Positions 17,274 through 27,527 are shown, counted from the first letter of the stretch. The stretch is 64,000 bases of DNA from Desulfomonilia bacterium (GCA_036567785.1 DATCTV010000060.1:62001-126000); one strand, 5' to 3'. Numbers and translations are program-made. Notes: generated by a model not told the origin, from the sequence alone.

Positions 17274-19133
17274 ATGAGCAAGGAAGCTTTATTAAACGAT
17301 TCCATTATTGAAAATGTTGAGGAGTTTACACCGGCTTTTATAAGGGAGAACGCACATGCAATACCTCATATTTTTAAAATATCCCTGTTTGAAGGTCTGG
17401 AAGTACGAAGAGATAAAATTCCCGATATCATTTTATATGTTATTGAACAAATTACATCTTTCGATTCCGCACTGATTTATGTATGGGAACCCTGGGACAT
17501 GTGGTTCTGCAGGGGAATTCAGGGGAATATTCCCAAATCTCTCGACAAGGGTAATATATTTACTCATGTGGTAAAAAAATCCGGCAGGCATCTCCTTATC
17601 AAAGACATCAAGGAAACAAAGCTTGAACAGGATGACATGCCCTTTTCTTTTTCATCAATGATGGCACTGCCTATATACCTTGATTCCAACACGGTTGGAT
17701 GCCTCGAACTCTACAGAAAGGGTGGAGATCCCTTTAACGCAACCGAACTGGCACTTATCAAACAGGTTCTCCTTTTAAGTGAAAGGACAATAAAGCACGC
17801 TCTGGGCAACAGAAACAGATTAGGAGACCATATTGACGCAAAGATGGATATAAAGCCTAAAGATGTCCTCTTTGAAATACTGCATCAGTACGAAGAACAA
17901 GCCAGAAGGCTCTCTTATCCCCTGAGCCTTGCCCTCGTGATGATGAACGAGTCAGATAAGAACGGGAACAGCAAAGATGTATTTGAAGGGATTCTATCCC
18001 TTAGAAAGATAGCGAGAAAACTGAAAGAATCCCTCAGATGCTATGACAACATAATCAGATATGAAGATATGAGTTTCTTCGTTATATTGCCCGGATGCAC
18101 GTCAGAGCAGGCAAAAAAAGCCATCAACAACGCGACAAAAAGCCTGGAAGAGAACCTTTTATCTTCAATCCATATTGGAATTGCATCAATGCCTGATGAA
18201 GCTCAGGATATAAAAGGCCTTATCAGCGCAGCGCATCAATCGATCACTTATGCCAGGAAAAACAGCCTTAAATGTGCAAACTACCTCCAGGCAGGCAATT
18301 TACGTACATGCAATCTCTCTTCCGAACTGTCAATAAAGAAGGTCCTGAGCCTGGCACCGGGCCCGGAAACATTCGACCAGTTCATAGATATCCTGAAATT
18401 GCAGTGTCAGGCGGAAGAGATACAGTTAAGAAGCACCCCTCCCGGTGATCTGCTTGTATGGGGCAATGCCGATCTGGGTTTCTTCAAACATAAAGGCTTA
18501 CCCGAAGAGATATACAAATGGCTTATTACCTATCTTTCCCCTTCATGGGCATACATAAAAGGCCTTTCAACTGATGTTCAGGACTGGAGCCAGTCCGTTT
18601 TGAGCGTGTTTTCAATCATGTCTGATATGAGGGCGGGATATCCGATCGGATACTCATTAAAAGTTGCTGATCACATGTTTACGCTAGCCTCTTCTCTGGG
18701 AATGAGAGAGGAAGATGCTACGCGCTGGGCAAATTCCGCGCTTACGGCAAACATTGGCTATCTTGGTATGCCGTCTTCCACTCTTACAAAAGATGAATTG
18801 AGCACACATGACAAGAAGAAGATATCATGTCACCCGATTATCTCTGCAAATATGCTTAAGGATGCATGCGTTCTGAATTGTGACGAGGATATATTGATAC
18901 ACCATCACGAAAATATCGACGGATCCGGATATCCCAGGGGATTGAAAGGATCTGAAATACCCATCGGGGCAAGGGCTTTAAGGATTGCGGATACGTATAA
19001 CGCTATGATGTCACCGAGACTTTACAGGACGCAAAAGATGCAGGATGAGGCAATCCGTGAGCTTTATATGATGTCCGGAACCAAACTCGATCCGTCAATG
19101 ACTCCGGCGTTTATAGACGTTATCGGTTCTTAA
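17274..19133 (+). CDS. GAF protein with degenerate GGDEF and degenerate HD-GYP domains
   Basis: A 619-residue cytoplasmic signalling protein. A GAF-like sensor occupies residues about 45-190. A GGDEF-type domain follows at about 200-345, in which the signature is YEDMSFF, so cyclase activity is not expected. An HD-GYP-type domain fills about 440-615, where GHS has become GYS and the HD pair has become AN (TANIGYLGMP), while HENIDGSGYP and RIADTYNAM remain. Phosphodiesterase activity is therefore doubtful; ligand sensing is more likely. The 3' end overlaps the convergent sigma-54 regulator by 14 bases. Confidence 0.8.
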   Translation: MSKEALLNDSIIENVEEFTPAFIRENAHAIPHIFKISLFEGLEVRRDKIPDIILYVIEQITSFDSALIYVWEPWDMWFCRGIQGNIPKSLDKGNIFTHVVKKSGRHLLIKDIKETKLEQDDMPFSFSSMMALPIYLDSNTVGCLELYRKGGDPFNATELALIKQVLLLSERTIKHALGNRNRLGDHIDAKMDIKPKDVLFEILHQYEEQARRLSYPLSLALVMMNESDKNGNSKDVFEGILSLRKIARKLKESLRCYDNIIRYEDMSFFVILPGCTSEQAKKAINNATKSLEENLLSSIHIGIASMPDEAQDIKGLISAAHQSITYARKNSLKCANYLQAGNLRTCNLSSELSIKKVLSLAPGPETFDQFIDILKLQCQAEEIQLRSTPPGDLLVWGNADLGFFKHKGLPEEIYKWLITYLSPSWAYIKGLSTDVQDWSQSVLSVFSIMSDMRAGYPIGYSLKVADHMFTLASSLGMREEDATRWANSALTANIGYLGMPSSTLTKDELSTHDKKKISCHPIISANMLKDACVLNCDEDILIHHHENIDGSGYPRGLKGSEIPIGARALRIADTYNAMMSPRLYRTQKMQDEAIRELYMMSGTKLDPSMTPAFIDVIGS

Positions 19134-20490
19134 GCCACCTGTGATGCGTTATGCCGTACTTCTGTATCTTGTAGTGCATTACCCTCTTGCTTATTCCAAG
19201 AGCCTTTGCGGCATCTTTCTGGACCCAGTCATATTTTTTCAAGGCATCCAGAACCATCTCTTTTTCATTGATTGCGAGACTTGACATCGACAGGTTTTGA
19301 GTTTGAGCCTCAGTGGTTCTCAACCCCGGATTTATTGTTATATCCCCGGCCTTAATGTACTCACCTTCTGAAAGAAGAACAGCTCTCTCCATGCAGTTGC
19401 GTATTTCGCGTACATTCCCAGGCCATTCATAATGCAGAAGAAGCTCCATTGCCTTCTCGTCAATTTCCCTGATCGGTTTGCTGAACTCCTGGGAATATTT
19501 GTGCATGAAATATCTGACAAGAGGGATTATATCCTCTCTTCTTTCTCTGATAGGAGGGATGTGGATATTAACCACATTAATTCGATAGAACAGGTCTTCT
19601 CTGAATTTTCCTTCACGGACAAGAGTGAAAAGATCCCTGTTGGTTGCCGCAATAACCCTTACATCCACCTTGATTGTCTTTGTACCGCCTACCCTTTCAA
19701 ATTCGCGTTCTTCAAGAACGCGTAGTATCTTGGCCTGCAGTGAAAGGTCCATATCCCCTATCTCATCAAGGAATATGCTCCCCATATTCGCCTGCTCAAC
19801 CCTTCCGACACGCATCTTCACCGCACCTGTAAACGAGCCTTTTTCATGGCCGAAGAGTTCGCTTTCCAGGAGATTGAGCGGCAGCGCCGCACAGTTCACC
19901 TGAACAAAGTTATTCCTGGCCCTGTAGGAATTATGGTGGATTGCACCGGCAATAAGCCCTTTGCCCACACCGGTCTCTCCTGAAATTAGGAGCGTCGAAT
20001 CGGCATTTGCAAGCTTCTCGACCATCGAAAGAATTCTTTTGAATGACTTGCTTTCGCATATAATGTTGGATGTGCGGTATATAAGATCTTCCTGAGTATG
20101 CCTCAGATAATCAATCTCATTTTTCATGCGTTTTATTGAAAGAGCGCCTTCAATCTTCTGGTTTATCTCATGAAACCCAAACGGTTTCTGGATGAAATCC
20201 TGCGCACCGTTTTTCATGGCAAGGACAGCCATGTCAACAGATGCATACCCTGTCATCACCAGCACTATAGTGGTCGGGCTTACAGCTTTGATCTGTTTGA
20301 GAAGTTCGAGACCGTCCATTCCGGGAAGCTTGATGTCAGTAAGCATGATATCATAGATGTACTTGTTGATTCTCGGAAGCGCAGCTTCCGCATCAGAAGT
20401 CAGTTCGACATCATGCCCCTGGGATTTGAATTCCTGAAACAGCATCTGTCCAAGATTGATATCGTCTTCTACAATCAGTATGTGTGCCAT
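19120..20490 (-). CDS. NtrC-family sigma-54-dependent response regulator
   Basis: A 456-residue transcription activator in the order receiver, AAA+, HTH. The receiver phospho-acceptor is Asp52 (LTDIKLPGMDG) with Lys in QKPF. The AAA+ domain has Walker A GETGVGKG, the sigma-54 contact loop as GSFTGA (usual GAFTGA) and Walker B IFLDEIGD. The C-terminal Fis-type HTH contains KDAAKALGISKR. No histidine kinase lies beside it, so the cognate kinase is probably encoded elsewhere. Divergent from the SCP2 operon, which it might control; I found no clear -24/-12 element there. Confidence 0.93.
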   Translation of the reverse strand: MAHILIVEDDINLGQMLFQEFKSQGHDVELTSDAEAALPRINKYIYDIMLTDIKLPGMDGLELLKQIKAVSPTTIVLVMTGYASVDMAVLAMKNGAQDFIQKPFGFHEINQKIEGALSIKRMKNEIDYLRHTQEDLIYRTSNIICESKSFKRILSMVEKLANADSTLLISGETGVGKGLIAGAIHHNSYRARNNFVQVNCAALPLNLLESELFGHEKGSFTGAVKMRVGRVEQANMGSIFLDEIGDMDLSLQAKILRVLEEREFERVGGTKTIKVDVRVIAATNRDLFTLVREGKFREDLFYRINVVNIHIPPIRERREDIIPLVRYFMHKYSQEFSKPIREIDEKAMELLLHYEWPGNVREIRNCMERAVLLSEGEYIKAGDITINPGLRTTEAQTQNLSMSSLAINEKEMVLDALKKYDWVQKDAAKALGISKRVMHYKIQKYGITHHRWLKNR

Positions 20491-20508
20491 TATCTTACAA
20501 ATCGTATT

Positions 20509-20536
20509 TTGAAAGAAAAAACTTTACTTTTATTAT
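20509..20536 (+). promoter_or_regulatory. Probable sigma-70 promoter of the SCP2 operon
   Basis: TTGAAA, a 16-base spacer and TATTAT lie between the divergent regulator gene and the SCP2 gene, which has a strong AGGAGG site. Confidence 0.45.
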
Positions 20537-20583
20537 ATACTGCTTCCCTCAAAGAAATTAATTAAGACAAAAGGAGGAAATAT

Positions 20584-20985
20584 ATGAGTGAAAATCTTGT
20601 ATACCTGAGCAGCGCCTGGGCGGAAGAAGTACTAAAGCGGCTGCAGGCTGCATTGCCGCCTGAAAAAATGAACAATGTTTCCACATCGATGTCAAACATT
20701 TATAAAAATTGCCCCGGCGGCGGAGAAAAATACCTTTACATCCAGTGCGACAATGGCGCAGTAACAAAGGTCGAAACAGGAACCGGCGAGCCCCCTAAGG
20801 CGGAATTTACGATCACCGGTGAATATGAAACCTTTGCAAAAATCTCCAGGGCGGAACTCGGCAGCCAGCGTGCACTTATGACAGGAAAGCTCAAGCTCAA
20901 GGGCAACATGGCCAGAGCGCTCAAGCTGGCCTCTCTCGCAGACCGGATGAACAAGATAATATCCGGCGTACCTGCAGTCTATTAG
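20584..20985 (+). CDS. SCP2 sterol-carrier-like protein
   Basis: A 133-residue soluble protein with the SCP2 fold: beta-strands around EKYLYIQC and AEFTITGEYETFAKI, then the final helices GKLKLKGNMARALKL. Known members bind hydrophobic ligands such as acyl-CoA or lipids. First gene of a three-gene operon with a creatinase-like and a UroD-like protein, so it may hold a lipophilic substrate for them. Confidence 0.85.
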   Translation: MSENLVYLSSAWAEEVLKRLQAALPPEKMNNVSTSMSNIYKNCPGGGEKYLYIQCDNGAVTKVETGTGEPPKAEFTITGEYETFAKISRAELGSQRALMTGKLKLKGNMARALKLASLADRMNKIISGVPAVY

Positions 20986-20994
20986 GAGGACGCC

Positions 20995-22218
20995 ATGCCC
21001 AGGATTCTTGACCCCAAAGACCCGTTTTATATCAACAACCCCGCACGAGTAAAAGAGATTCAGGCCGAAATGGCAAAGGCTGGAATCGACGTCTATATCG
21101 GCTCCAGGATAAGAACCATAAGCTGGGTGATAGATGCATTCTGCCCATGGCGCAGTTATCTTATCATCCCTGCACAGGGAGACCCTACTCTATTCACATT
21201 CGTAATCGACGCAGTCAGGCTTGGAGACGAAACATGGCTTGACGAAGACCATGTCAGGGCATACGCCCCTATGGGCGGCATGGATCAAATATCGGCAATC
21301 AGCGATTTCGTAAAAGACGATCTGGGTCTGACAAAGGGCCGTATCGGCTATGAAGACGGCATGGCGACCTATACGGCTGAAGGCCACCTCAGCCACTATG
21401 AATACACCATGCTGAGTCAGGCGCTCGACGGCTTCGAGTTTGTCAATGCCATAGAGATAATTGACAGCCTTTCCATAATCAAGGACATCGGCACGATCAA
21501 CCGTTTCCGTGAAGCATCACGCATCGTCGACGAAGGCCATAAGGCTGCCAGAGCTGCTCTGGAAAACGGCGGCTGGAAGGGTATGACCGAAACTGTTATA
21601 GCCGGCATCGCGGCATTGGCCATGAGGAAGAACGGCAGCGTATCCGAATGGAACTTTGCAGGACTTAATGAAATATCCAGCGGGTACAGGACCGGGCTCG
21701 GAGCATGCACACCGCCTACCACAAGGGAATTCAAGGCAGGCGAACCGCTGATGCTGGATTTTCATGCCATGTTCAAACTGGCATTGGGAGATCACTCCCA
21801 CAATTACCTGATAGGCCCAGCGACACCCAGACAGAGGTGGCATGCCGACAACTTCACCGGCCTGGTAAGCCTGGTCCTTGACAACTACAAGGCGGGCGTC
21901 ACCCCTTCAAAGCTTGCCGAGCTTATGATGCAGTTTGCTGAAGACCGCGGCTGCGCCGATTTTGTCGTGCCCGGATGCGAACACGGGATAGGTCTCTTCG
22001 GTGATGAATGGAGAATAGGCGCAAAAAATGACGGGCCTATCCCGTTCTGGACAAATCCCGACCATGTCTATCAGGAAAACGAACTCCTCATCTGTGCCAT
22101 GCAGTACGCGGCTCCATCCGAAGGAATCGGGTTCAGATATGAGAATCCCATCCTTATCCTGAAGGACGGCTGCGAATACATGTCGAAGTATCCATTGGCG
22201 ATTGAGGAGATCAATTGA
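20995..22218 (+). CDS. Creatinase/M24-family (pita-bread fold) hydrolase
   Basis: A 407-residue protein with an N-terminal creatinase domain (residues about 15-150) and a C-terminal M24 domain. Visible metal-ligand positions are Asp in LDFHA, Asp in GDHSHN, His in CEHGIGL and Glu in RYENP. The position that is Glu in the usual TxEP motif reads AMQY. Metal binding may thus be incomplete, as in creatinase, which works without metal. Xaa-Pro peptidase or amidinohydrolase-type activity is possible. It starts nine bases after the SCP2 gene behind GGAGG, and its stop overlaps the next start. Confidence 0.8.
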   Translation: MPRILDPKDPFYINNPARVKEIQAEMAKAGIDVYIGSRIRTISWVIDAFCPWRSYLIIPAQGDPTLFTFVIDAVRLGDETWLDEDHVRAYAPMGGMDQISAISDFVKDDLGLTKGRIGYEDGMATYTAEGHLSHYEYTMLSQALDGFEFVNAIEIIDSLSIIKDIGTINRFREASRIVDEGHKAARAALENGGWKGMTETVIAGIAALAMRKNGSVSEWNFAGLNEISSGYRTGLGACTPPTTREFKAGEPLMLDFHAMFKLALGDHSHNYLIGPATPRQRWHADNFTGLVSLVLDNYKAGVTPSKLAELMMQFAEDRGCADFVVPGCEHGIGLFGDEWRIGAKNDGPIPFWTNPDHVYQENELLICAMQYAAPSEGIGFRYENPILILKDGCEYMSKYPLAIEEIN

Positions 22219-23327
22219 TGACATCACGTGAACGCCTCATTGCAACTGTTGCATTCGAGCCCCTGGACAGACCTTTCAGGATGGAAACAACGGGGTTCTG
22301 GAATGAGACGCTGGATAAATGGCATTCTGAAGGTCTGCCGCCTGAAATAAATGACGAAATGACTGCTTATATGTATTCAGGATTTGACCTTCAGCTTCCG
22401 ATTATCATGGGCGTTCACTTGAATCCAGGTTTTGATCCACTGTTTGATGAAGAAGTAATAAGCATGGACGGCGAACACATCATCAAACGGGACAGCTCGG
22501 GTTCCATAATCAAAGAACATACCGACCATTCAAGCGCCATCCCGACATGGCTTGAGTCTCCGGTAAAAAACAGGAAGGACTGGGAAGACATCAAATGGCG
22601 CCTCAATCCCGATTCACCTGGAAGGCTTTCCGAGGCCGAGATACTGCTCGGCCTTGAAGGCACTGCCGACTGGCCCCTCACCGTTTATATTCCGGGACTT
22701 TTCGGCACACACAGACACCTCATGGGCTTCACAAACCTGATGATAGCCTACCGCAGACAGCCGGACCTGATTCACGATATCGCACGCCACTGGGTTGATT
22801 TGTGGAAGAAAGTAATCCTGAAGATTGCCGAAAAGCGCAGGCCTGACCTTGTAAGCCTCTGGGAAGACATGTGCTACAAGAACGGTCCCATAATTTCTCC
22901 GAAGCTTTTCGATACCTTCATGGCGCCTTATTACAAAGAGCTGCTTACTTATCTCAAGAATGAACTGGAAATACCTATCATAGGCGTCGATACGGACGGA
23001 GACATGAAGCTTCTTATAAAGCCTTTCGTGGATGCCGGGGTCAACATGATATGGCCGTTCGAAGTAAATGCGGGCATGGATATACTGAACATCAGGAAAG
23101 AATGGCCGAAAGAATTCGCCATATGGGGCGGAATCGATAAGCTTGAATTAGCAAAAGGAAAGGATGCGATATACGCAGAGGTAATGAGGGTTGTGCCTGA
23201 AATGCTTAAAAAGGGCGGCTATATACCGGGCCTTGACCACAACGTACCGCCTGATGTGAGCTTTGAGGACTGGAATTACTATGTAGGCCTCGTCAGGGAA
23301 CTGGGAGAATCACTGGCGGGCAGTTAA
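22218..23327 (+). CDS. UroD/MtaA-family protein (probable methyltransferase)
   Basis: A 370-residue protein of the uroporphyrinogen decarboxylase-like superfamily, in which many non-heme members are corrinoid or coenzyme methyltransferases. Family segments: SRERLIATVAFEPLDR at the start, WEDMCYKNGP, then IIGVDTDGD and FAIWGGIDK. The clade is the one annotated as generic UroD-domain protein in anaerobes, not HemE. The ATG at 22218 overlaps the stop of the M24 gene by one base (TGATG), with GAGGAG upstream. No corrinoid protein gene is adjacent, so the cofactor is unknown. Confidence 0.8.
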   Translation: MTSRERLIATVAFEPLDRPFRMETTGFWNETLDKWHSEGLPPEINDEMTAYMYSGFDLQLPIIMGVHLNPGFDPLFDEEVISMDGEHIIKRDSSGSIIKEHTDHSSAIPTWLESPVKNRKDWEDIKWRLNPDSPGRLSEAEILLGLEGTADWPLTVYIPGLFGTHRHLMGFTNLMIAYRRQPDLIHDIARHWVDLWKKVILKIAEKRRPDLVSLWEDMCYKNGPIISPKLFDTFMAPYYKELLTYLKNELEIPIIGVDTDGDMKLLIKPFVDAGVNMIWPFEVNAGMDILNIRKEWPKEFAIWGGIDKLELAKGKDAIYAEVMRVVPEMLKKGGYIPGLDHNVPPDVSFEDWNYYVGLVRELGESLAGS

Positions 23328-24310
23328 ACAATGTCTTTCCAGAAGGAGAGGACATCCTCTTCTTCCCTTTCCCTTGTGTAAGTCAACCTGATATGATCCG
23401 ATGCCTTTTTTCCCATATCGATTATTCTTGCAGGCTCACGGTTATTGATTGCAAGAACCTCCTCGACTGTTCCGGCAAATGTGAGCAGATCACCCATTTC
23501 CACAGGAAAGCAGAATTCCGGCTTGAAATATTCCCTGCCTCCCATGCCATGATAACCTATTACTATACAGCCGCAGCTCATGGCTTCTGCAGGAGGCAAT
23601 GAAAATCCTTCAGGATAGCCGAAGCTCAAGAAAATGAGCGATTCCTTCATTATAGCAGCTGTTTCAGCCTCTGTTCTGCCTTCTATGGGAACAATTTCAA
23701 AATCACCGAGCCTGTCCGCAGCTTTCAGGATGGATATCACTTGAAGCGCGTGTTCGGAATTTTTTCTTGGCATGAAGCATATCTGTCTTTTTTTTGTTTC
23801 GCAGTAGCTGAATATTTCCCTGTTTATATAATTATGCATCCTGCTGACACTCAACTGAGGAAATGCATATTTGAGATATTCACGGTTATCATCTGAAACT
23901 ACCATTACGCCCCTAAGGTCCTTTGCAAAATAGATCGACTTCCTTATATCCGTATTGAAATCATGGCCGCCGAATGTGTTGTATGTGTTCTGATTGAATA
24001 TGACCTTTGCCGCCGGGGTTTCATATACTTTTCTGAAATACTTCGATGCCTTGGGCCTTGATAAAGGATTGACATAGAGCATTGAATAGTTTTCGGGTAT
24101 TACCAGAAAATCACTTGTTCCGAGCTTGACCTTGCCGATGTAGGACACCTTTGTATCGTTTTCAAACCAGGTGCACCTGAATCGGTTATGACGGTGAAGG
24201 ATTGAAGCTGGAAGTCCGGATTTGTTGAGTATGTCAACATGCCTGTACATCACCCTGACCCCTCCGACAGGTGTCTTATAATCAGGGCAAAGATAGTATA
24301 TTATTCCCAT
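23324..24310 (-). CDS. Glycosyltransferase (GT4-like, GT-B fold)
   Basis: A 328-residue putative sugar transferase, the last gene of a seven-gene LPS/glycan operon. The C-terminal nucleotide-sugar site resembles GT4: LSFGYPEGFSLPPAEAMSCG with the E-x7-E pattern, then VIGYHGMGG. The N-terminal half is divergent (PVGGVRVMYRHVD). It begins directly at the end of the preceding gene and overlaps the end of the convergent UroD gene by four bases. Acceptor unknown. Confidence 0.8.
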   Translation of the reverse strand: MGIIYYLCPDYKTPVGGVRVMYRHVDILNKSGLPASILHRHNRFRCTWFENDTKVSYIGKVKLGTSDFLVIPENYSMLYVNPLSRPKASKYFRKVYETPAAKVIFNQNTYNTFGGHDFNTDIRKSIYFAKDLRGVMVVSDDNREYLKYAFPQLSVSRMHNYINREIFSYCETKKRQICFMPRKNSEHALQVISILKAADRLGDFEIVPIEGRTEAETAAIMKESLIFLSFGYPEGFSLPPAEAMSCGCIVIGYHGMGGREYFKPEFCFPVEMGDLLTFAGTVEEVLAINNREPARIIDMGKKASDHIRLTYTREREEEDVLSFWKDIV

Positions 24311-25303
24311 TTAATTGACATCTCCAGTTATGGTCTTCAATATCCGAGGGGCATTCGTCTTCAGTGTATACCCCTTCTCAAGGGTTGACCGGCCATTATA
24401 TCCCATCGTCTTTCTGAGTCCGGGATCCTGTATAAGCCTTGATAATCCATCGATCCAGCCATTTTTATCCATAGCCCAATAACCGTTTTCGTCCGGGACC
24501 ACGACATCCCTGTTCACACCGACAGGTGTGCAGACAACAGGAATGCCGACACCGAAATACTGTAGAATCTTGAGGCCGCACTTGCCATGTGACCACAGGT
24601 CATCCTTGAGCGGCATAATGCCTATGTCACAGTCCTTGAGTTCAGCCACTTCCGTCTCCGATGACCATTTGACCTTTCTTACAGGCATCACGCGGCAGTC
24701 GAAGAAGACATCGCAGATTATCTTGAGCTCGACTTTGCCGGGATGTCTTTCAGCCACTTCATCCAGAATATCTTTAATCGACTCAAGATAATGAATGCTG
24801 CCGTGATCGCCTATCCAGCCAATAGTAACAATATCCCTGGACCTTCCGTAATCCTTCATGCTGTACCTCTCAGCCGGAATCGAAGTCGGGATAACAACCA
24901 CATTCGGATTATAAGGAAGCGACTGCTCCTTAAGAAAACTGTTTCCTGCAATGATGGTGTCACTTACCCTGGCCATCTTTTCAAACCTGTGAGCTCTTGT
25001 TCGCGAATACGGGCTGCCTGCCAGGGAGTTTTTATACATGACGGCATCATCAAGATCGTAGATAATCCTTTTTGCATTCCTCCTGAACAGTTCGAGAAAG
25101 GGGAAATGAAAGCGTTTTCGCTGGACAAAAATACAGTCATAGCCGTTGAGTTTCATATACAAATCGGCATATTCCTTTATCGTTCGCGGAAACTCCATGA
25201 CATACGTAAAAACCCCGTTTTCTCTAAGATAGGGCAGGTACTGCAAGATCCTGTACCTGCTCGCAGCAATCTCTTTCCCCTGTATCAGGGCAAGCATTTT
25301 CAT
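24311..25303 (-). CDS. Glycosyltransferase (GT-B, group 1 type)
   Basis: A 330-residue cytoplasmic or membrane-associated sugar transferase. The C-terminal portion has ELKDCDIGIMPLKDD, then GLKILQYFGVGIPVVCTPVG, the usual GT-B donor-site layout. A DLDDAVMY segment in the N-terminal half is also seen in such enzymes. Starts by an ATGA overlap with the upstream glycosyltransferase gene, so translation is coupled. Sugar specificity unknown. Confidence 0.82.
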   Translation of the reverse strand: MKMLALIQGKEIAASRYRILQYLPYLRENGVFTYVMEFPRTIKEYADLYMKLNGYDCIFVQRKRFHFPFLELFRRNAKRIIYDLDDAVMYKNSLAGSPYSRTRAHRFEKMARVSDTIIAGNSFLKEQSLPYNPNVVVIPTSIPAERYSMKDYGRSRDIVTIGWIGDHGSIHYLESIKDILDEVAERHPGKVELKIICDVFFDCRVMPVRKVKWSSETEVAELKDCDIGIMPLKDDLWSHGKCGLKILQYFGVGIPVVCTPVGVNRDVVVPDENGYWAMDKNGWIDGLSRLIQDPGLRKTMGYNGRSTLEKGYTLKTNAPRILKTITGDVN

Positions 25304-26421
25304 TTTCGCTTCCCCTTTTCGGCTATAACTTTCTCTATCTTCTCAAAGACCGTGTATGAATCGTCAAATGAGGTGTTTTCCACATGCGGCATCCCACCTG
25401 AAATCATTTTATCAATGGCGTGTTCCAGTGCATCAACATCGGCTGCCGGAATAATATATCCGTTCTTCCCGCTTTCAATGAACATGGATGCACCATTTGC
25501 CGATGTCGTGATGACAGGTGTCCCCGATGCAAGCGATTCGAGCACAACGAGCGAGCATGCATCATAATAGGTCGGATGCGCAAGGCAGTCGCATGCGGGG
25601 TAGATATAATCAAGTCCGGCGCTTTTTCCCGCAAAAACAATCATCCTGCCAAACTTTCCGGCAAGCGACATGGATCCGGCATCAGGTTCGCCTACAACAA
25701 GAAGCCTGACATTGGTCTTTTTTATTTTTTTTAGCGCTTCGAGAAGAATCCTGAATCCCTTCAGGATAAAGTTATTCGCAACAAAGAGGAACACGAAATC
25801 GTTTTCACCAAGACCGTAGAATTTTCTTATATCACTGCGCCCCTCAATCTTAGCCGGTGAGTATTTCCTTGTATCTATGCCATTGGGGATGAGAAAAATT
25901 TCTGGAGGATTCTTGCCGCAGAATTCCCTGATATCATTCTCCACCATCCTTGATATTGCCAGGACAACAGGCCTCTCGACCTTGAGAGTCCACCATTCAA
26001 AGGCTCGCTGAAAGGCATCCTTGAAGCTCAACCTTTTTATGATCCTTATCAGTGACCTCATATTTTCAGAATACCTGATAATGTCCCTTTCAGACCATGC
26101 GGCATGCAGCCCGCCATGGGGCTGATAAATATCCATATGAAATGTATTTCCCACCCCGTAATGAACCCAGCCTTTCATTTTCCTGGCTTTAAAGAAATGC
26201 ATTAAGGCAAAACTCAGATGTCTGAGCGACTGGGGAAATTTTATGACACGGACCTTATGAATGGCTATACCCGGACAATCAGTACCGGAAGACTTCATGC
26301 ATATGACAGCAACCTCATGGCCTCTGTCTGCAAGAAAATGCGCCAGATCCCAGCAGTAGCGCTCTGCGCCGCCTGTTTTTGGATCGAATTTTTCTATGGC
26401 AAGACAGACTTTCATGATCAT
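25300..26421 (-). CDS. GT4 glycosyltransferase, WaaG-like
   Basis: A GT4 enzyme of about 373 residues resembling the LPS core glucosyltransferase WaaG. N-terminal [11 protein letters not shown]; donor site [19 protein letters not shown] with the paired Glu pattern, then [11 protein letters not shown]. The ATG at 26421 overlaps the stop of the aminotransferase gene in an ATGA junction; 26427 and 26415 are alternative in-frame starts. Together with the heptosyltransferase in the operon this points to LPS inner/outer core assembly. Confidence 0.86.
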   Translation of the reverse strand: MIMKVCLAIEKFDPKTGGAERYCWDLAHFLADRGHEVAVICMKSSGTDCPGIAIHKVRVIKFPQSLRHLSFALMHFFKARKMKGWVHYGVGNTFHMDIYQPHGGLHAAWSERDIIRYSENMRSLIRIIKRLSFKDAFQRAFEWWTLKVERPVVLAISRMVENDIREFCGKNPPEIFLIPNGIDTRKYSPAKIEGRSDIRKFYGLGENDFVFLFVANNFILKGFRILLEALKKIKKTNVRLLVVGEPDAGSMSLAGKFGRMIVFAGKSAGLDYIYPACDCLAHPTYYDACSLVVLESLASGTPVITTSANGASMFIESGKNGYIIPAADVDALEHAIDKMISGGMPHVENTSFDDSYTVFEKIEKVIAEKGKRK

Positions 26422-27527
26422 CGCCATTTGTTAATGGCTTCGCACACCCTTTCGACCTGAGCATCAGCAAGCTCCGGATACATGGGCAGGCTCAAGATCC
26501 CCTTATAAAGCCTTTCAGTATTGGCAAGACCGGTGCAGCCCCTTACCCTTCCCAGATATGCAGGCTGCTGATGTATGGCAAGCGGATAATGGATTGCAGT
26601 CCCTATTCCTTCGTTCATCAGATATTCACGAAGCTTATCCCTTTCTTCACACTCTACTACATAAAGGTGCATTGCATGGGTCGTATTCTGGATATCCGCC
26701 GGGGCCTTAATGCTGCTCCCTGATATTGCAGAATTATAGCTTGATGCAATCTGTCTGCGTCTTTCATTGGCTTTCTCCAGATGGCCGAGCTTCACACGAA
26801 GGATGGCCGCCTGTATTTCATCAAGTCTAGAGTTAACGCCGGAAAACGAGCTCACATACCTTTCCTTCCAGCCGTATTCCCTGAGCCACTTTACGTTATC
26901 AGCTATTCCGCAATCATTTGTGATGACAGCGCCCCCGTCACCGAGCGCGCCTAGGTTTTTTGTCGGGTAAAAACTGAATGCGGCCGCATGACCGAAGGTG
27001 CCTGCTTTTTTATCCCCGATGATTGCACCGTGCGCCTGTGCACAGTCCTCAATAACCTTGAGGCCGTGCCTTTCAGCAATTCCCATTATGGCTGACATAT
27101 CGCATGGCTGGCCGTATATGTGTACAGGGACGATGGCCATTGTCTTTGGTGATATAAGTGCTTCAATAAGACCCGGATCAATGCATCGGCTTGTATTATC
27201 AATATCAGCAAAAACCGGGACAAGACCTGCCTGCTCAATCGCAGCGACGGTCGCAACGGCGGAGTGTGAAACCGTTATAACCTCATCACCGGTCTTAAGG
27301 CCGGCGGCTTTCAGTGCAAGCATCAATGCATCAGTACCGCTTGCAACGCCTATACAATTATCTGCACCGATGAATGAAGCAAACTCTTTCTCAAATGAAT
27401 CAACTTCGCTCCCGAGAATATACCAGCCGCTATCGACGACCCTTGCTACGGCATCGAGAATTTCTTTTTGGAGAACTTCAGATTGCGCCTTCGGGTTTAC
27501 AACCGGTATGATTTCTTTTCCCTGCAT
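26418..27527 (-). CDS. DegT/DnrJ/EryC1 sugar aminotransferase
   Basis: A 369-residue PLP-dependent enzyme that transaminates nucleotide-linked keto-sugars. PLP-lysine loop [14 protein letters not shown]; cofactor contacts in GVASGTDAL and [11 protein letters not shown]. It presumably gives an amino sugar to the surface glycan made by this operon. It lies five bases after the SDR gene, which might provide a keto-sugar precursor. Product sugar not predictable. Confidence 0.92.
   Translation of the reverse strand: MQGKEIIPVVNPKAQSEVLQKEILDAVARVVDSGWYILGSEVDSFEKEFASFIGADNCIGVASGTDALMLALKAAGLKTGDEVITVSHSAVATVAAIEQAGLVPVFADIDNTSRCIDPGLIEALISPKTMAIVPVHIYGQPCDMSAIMGIAERHGLKVIEDCAQAHGAIIGDKKAGTFGHAAAFSFYPTKNLGALGDGGAVITNDCGIADNVKWLREYGWKERYVSSFSGVNSRLDEIQAAILRVKLGHLEKANERRRQIASSYNSAISGSSIKAPADIQNTTHAMHLYVVECEERDKLREYLMNEGIGTAIHYPLAIHQQPAYLGRVRGCTGLANTERLYKGILSLPMYPELADAQVERVCEAINKWR

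Noticed and set aside
24743-25567. 274-codon plus-strand frame inside the glycosyltransferase operon
   Set aside because: Antisense shadow of two well-supported glycosyltransferase genes; composition Cys/His/Ile-rich without a family match.
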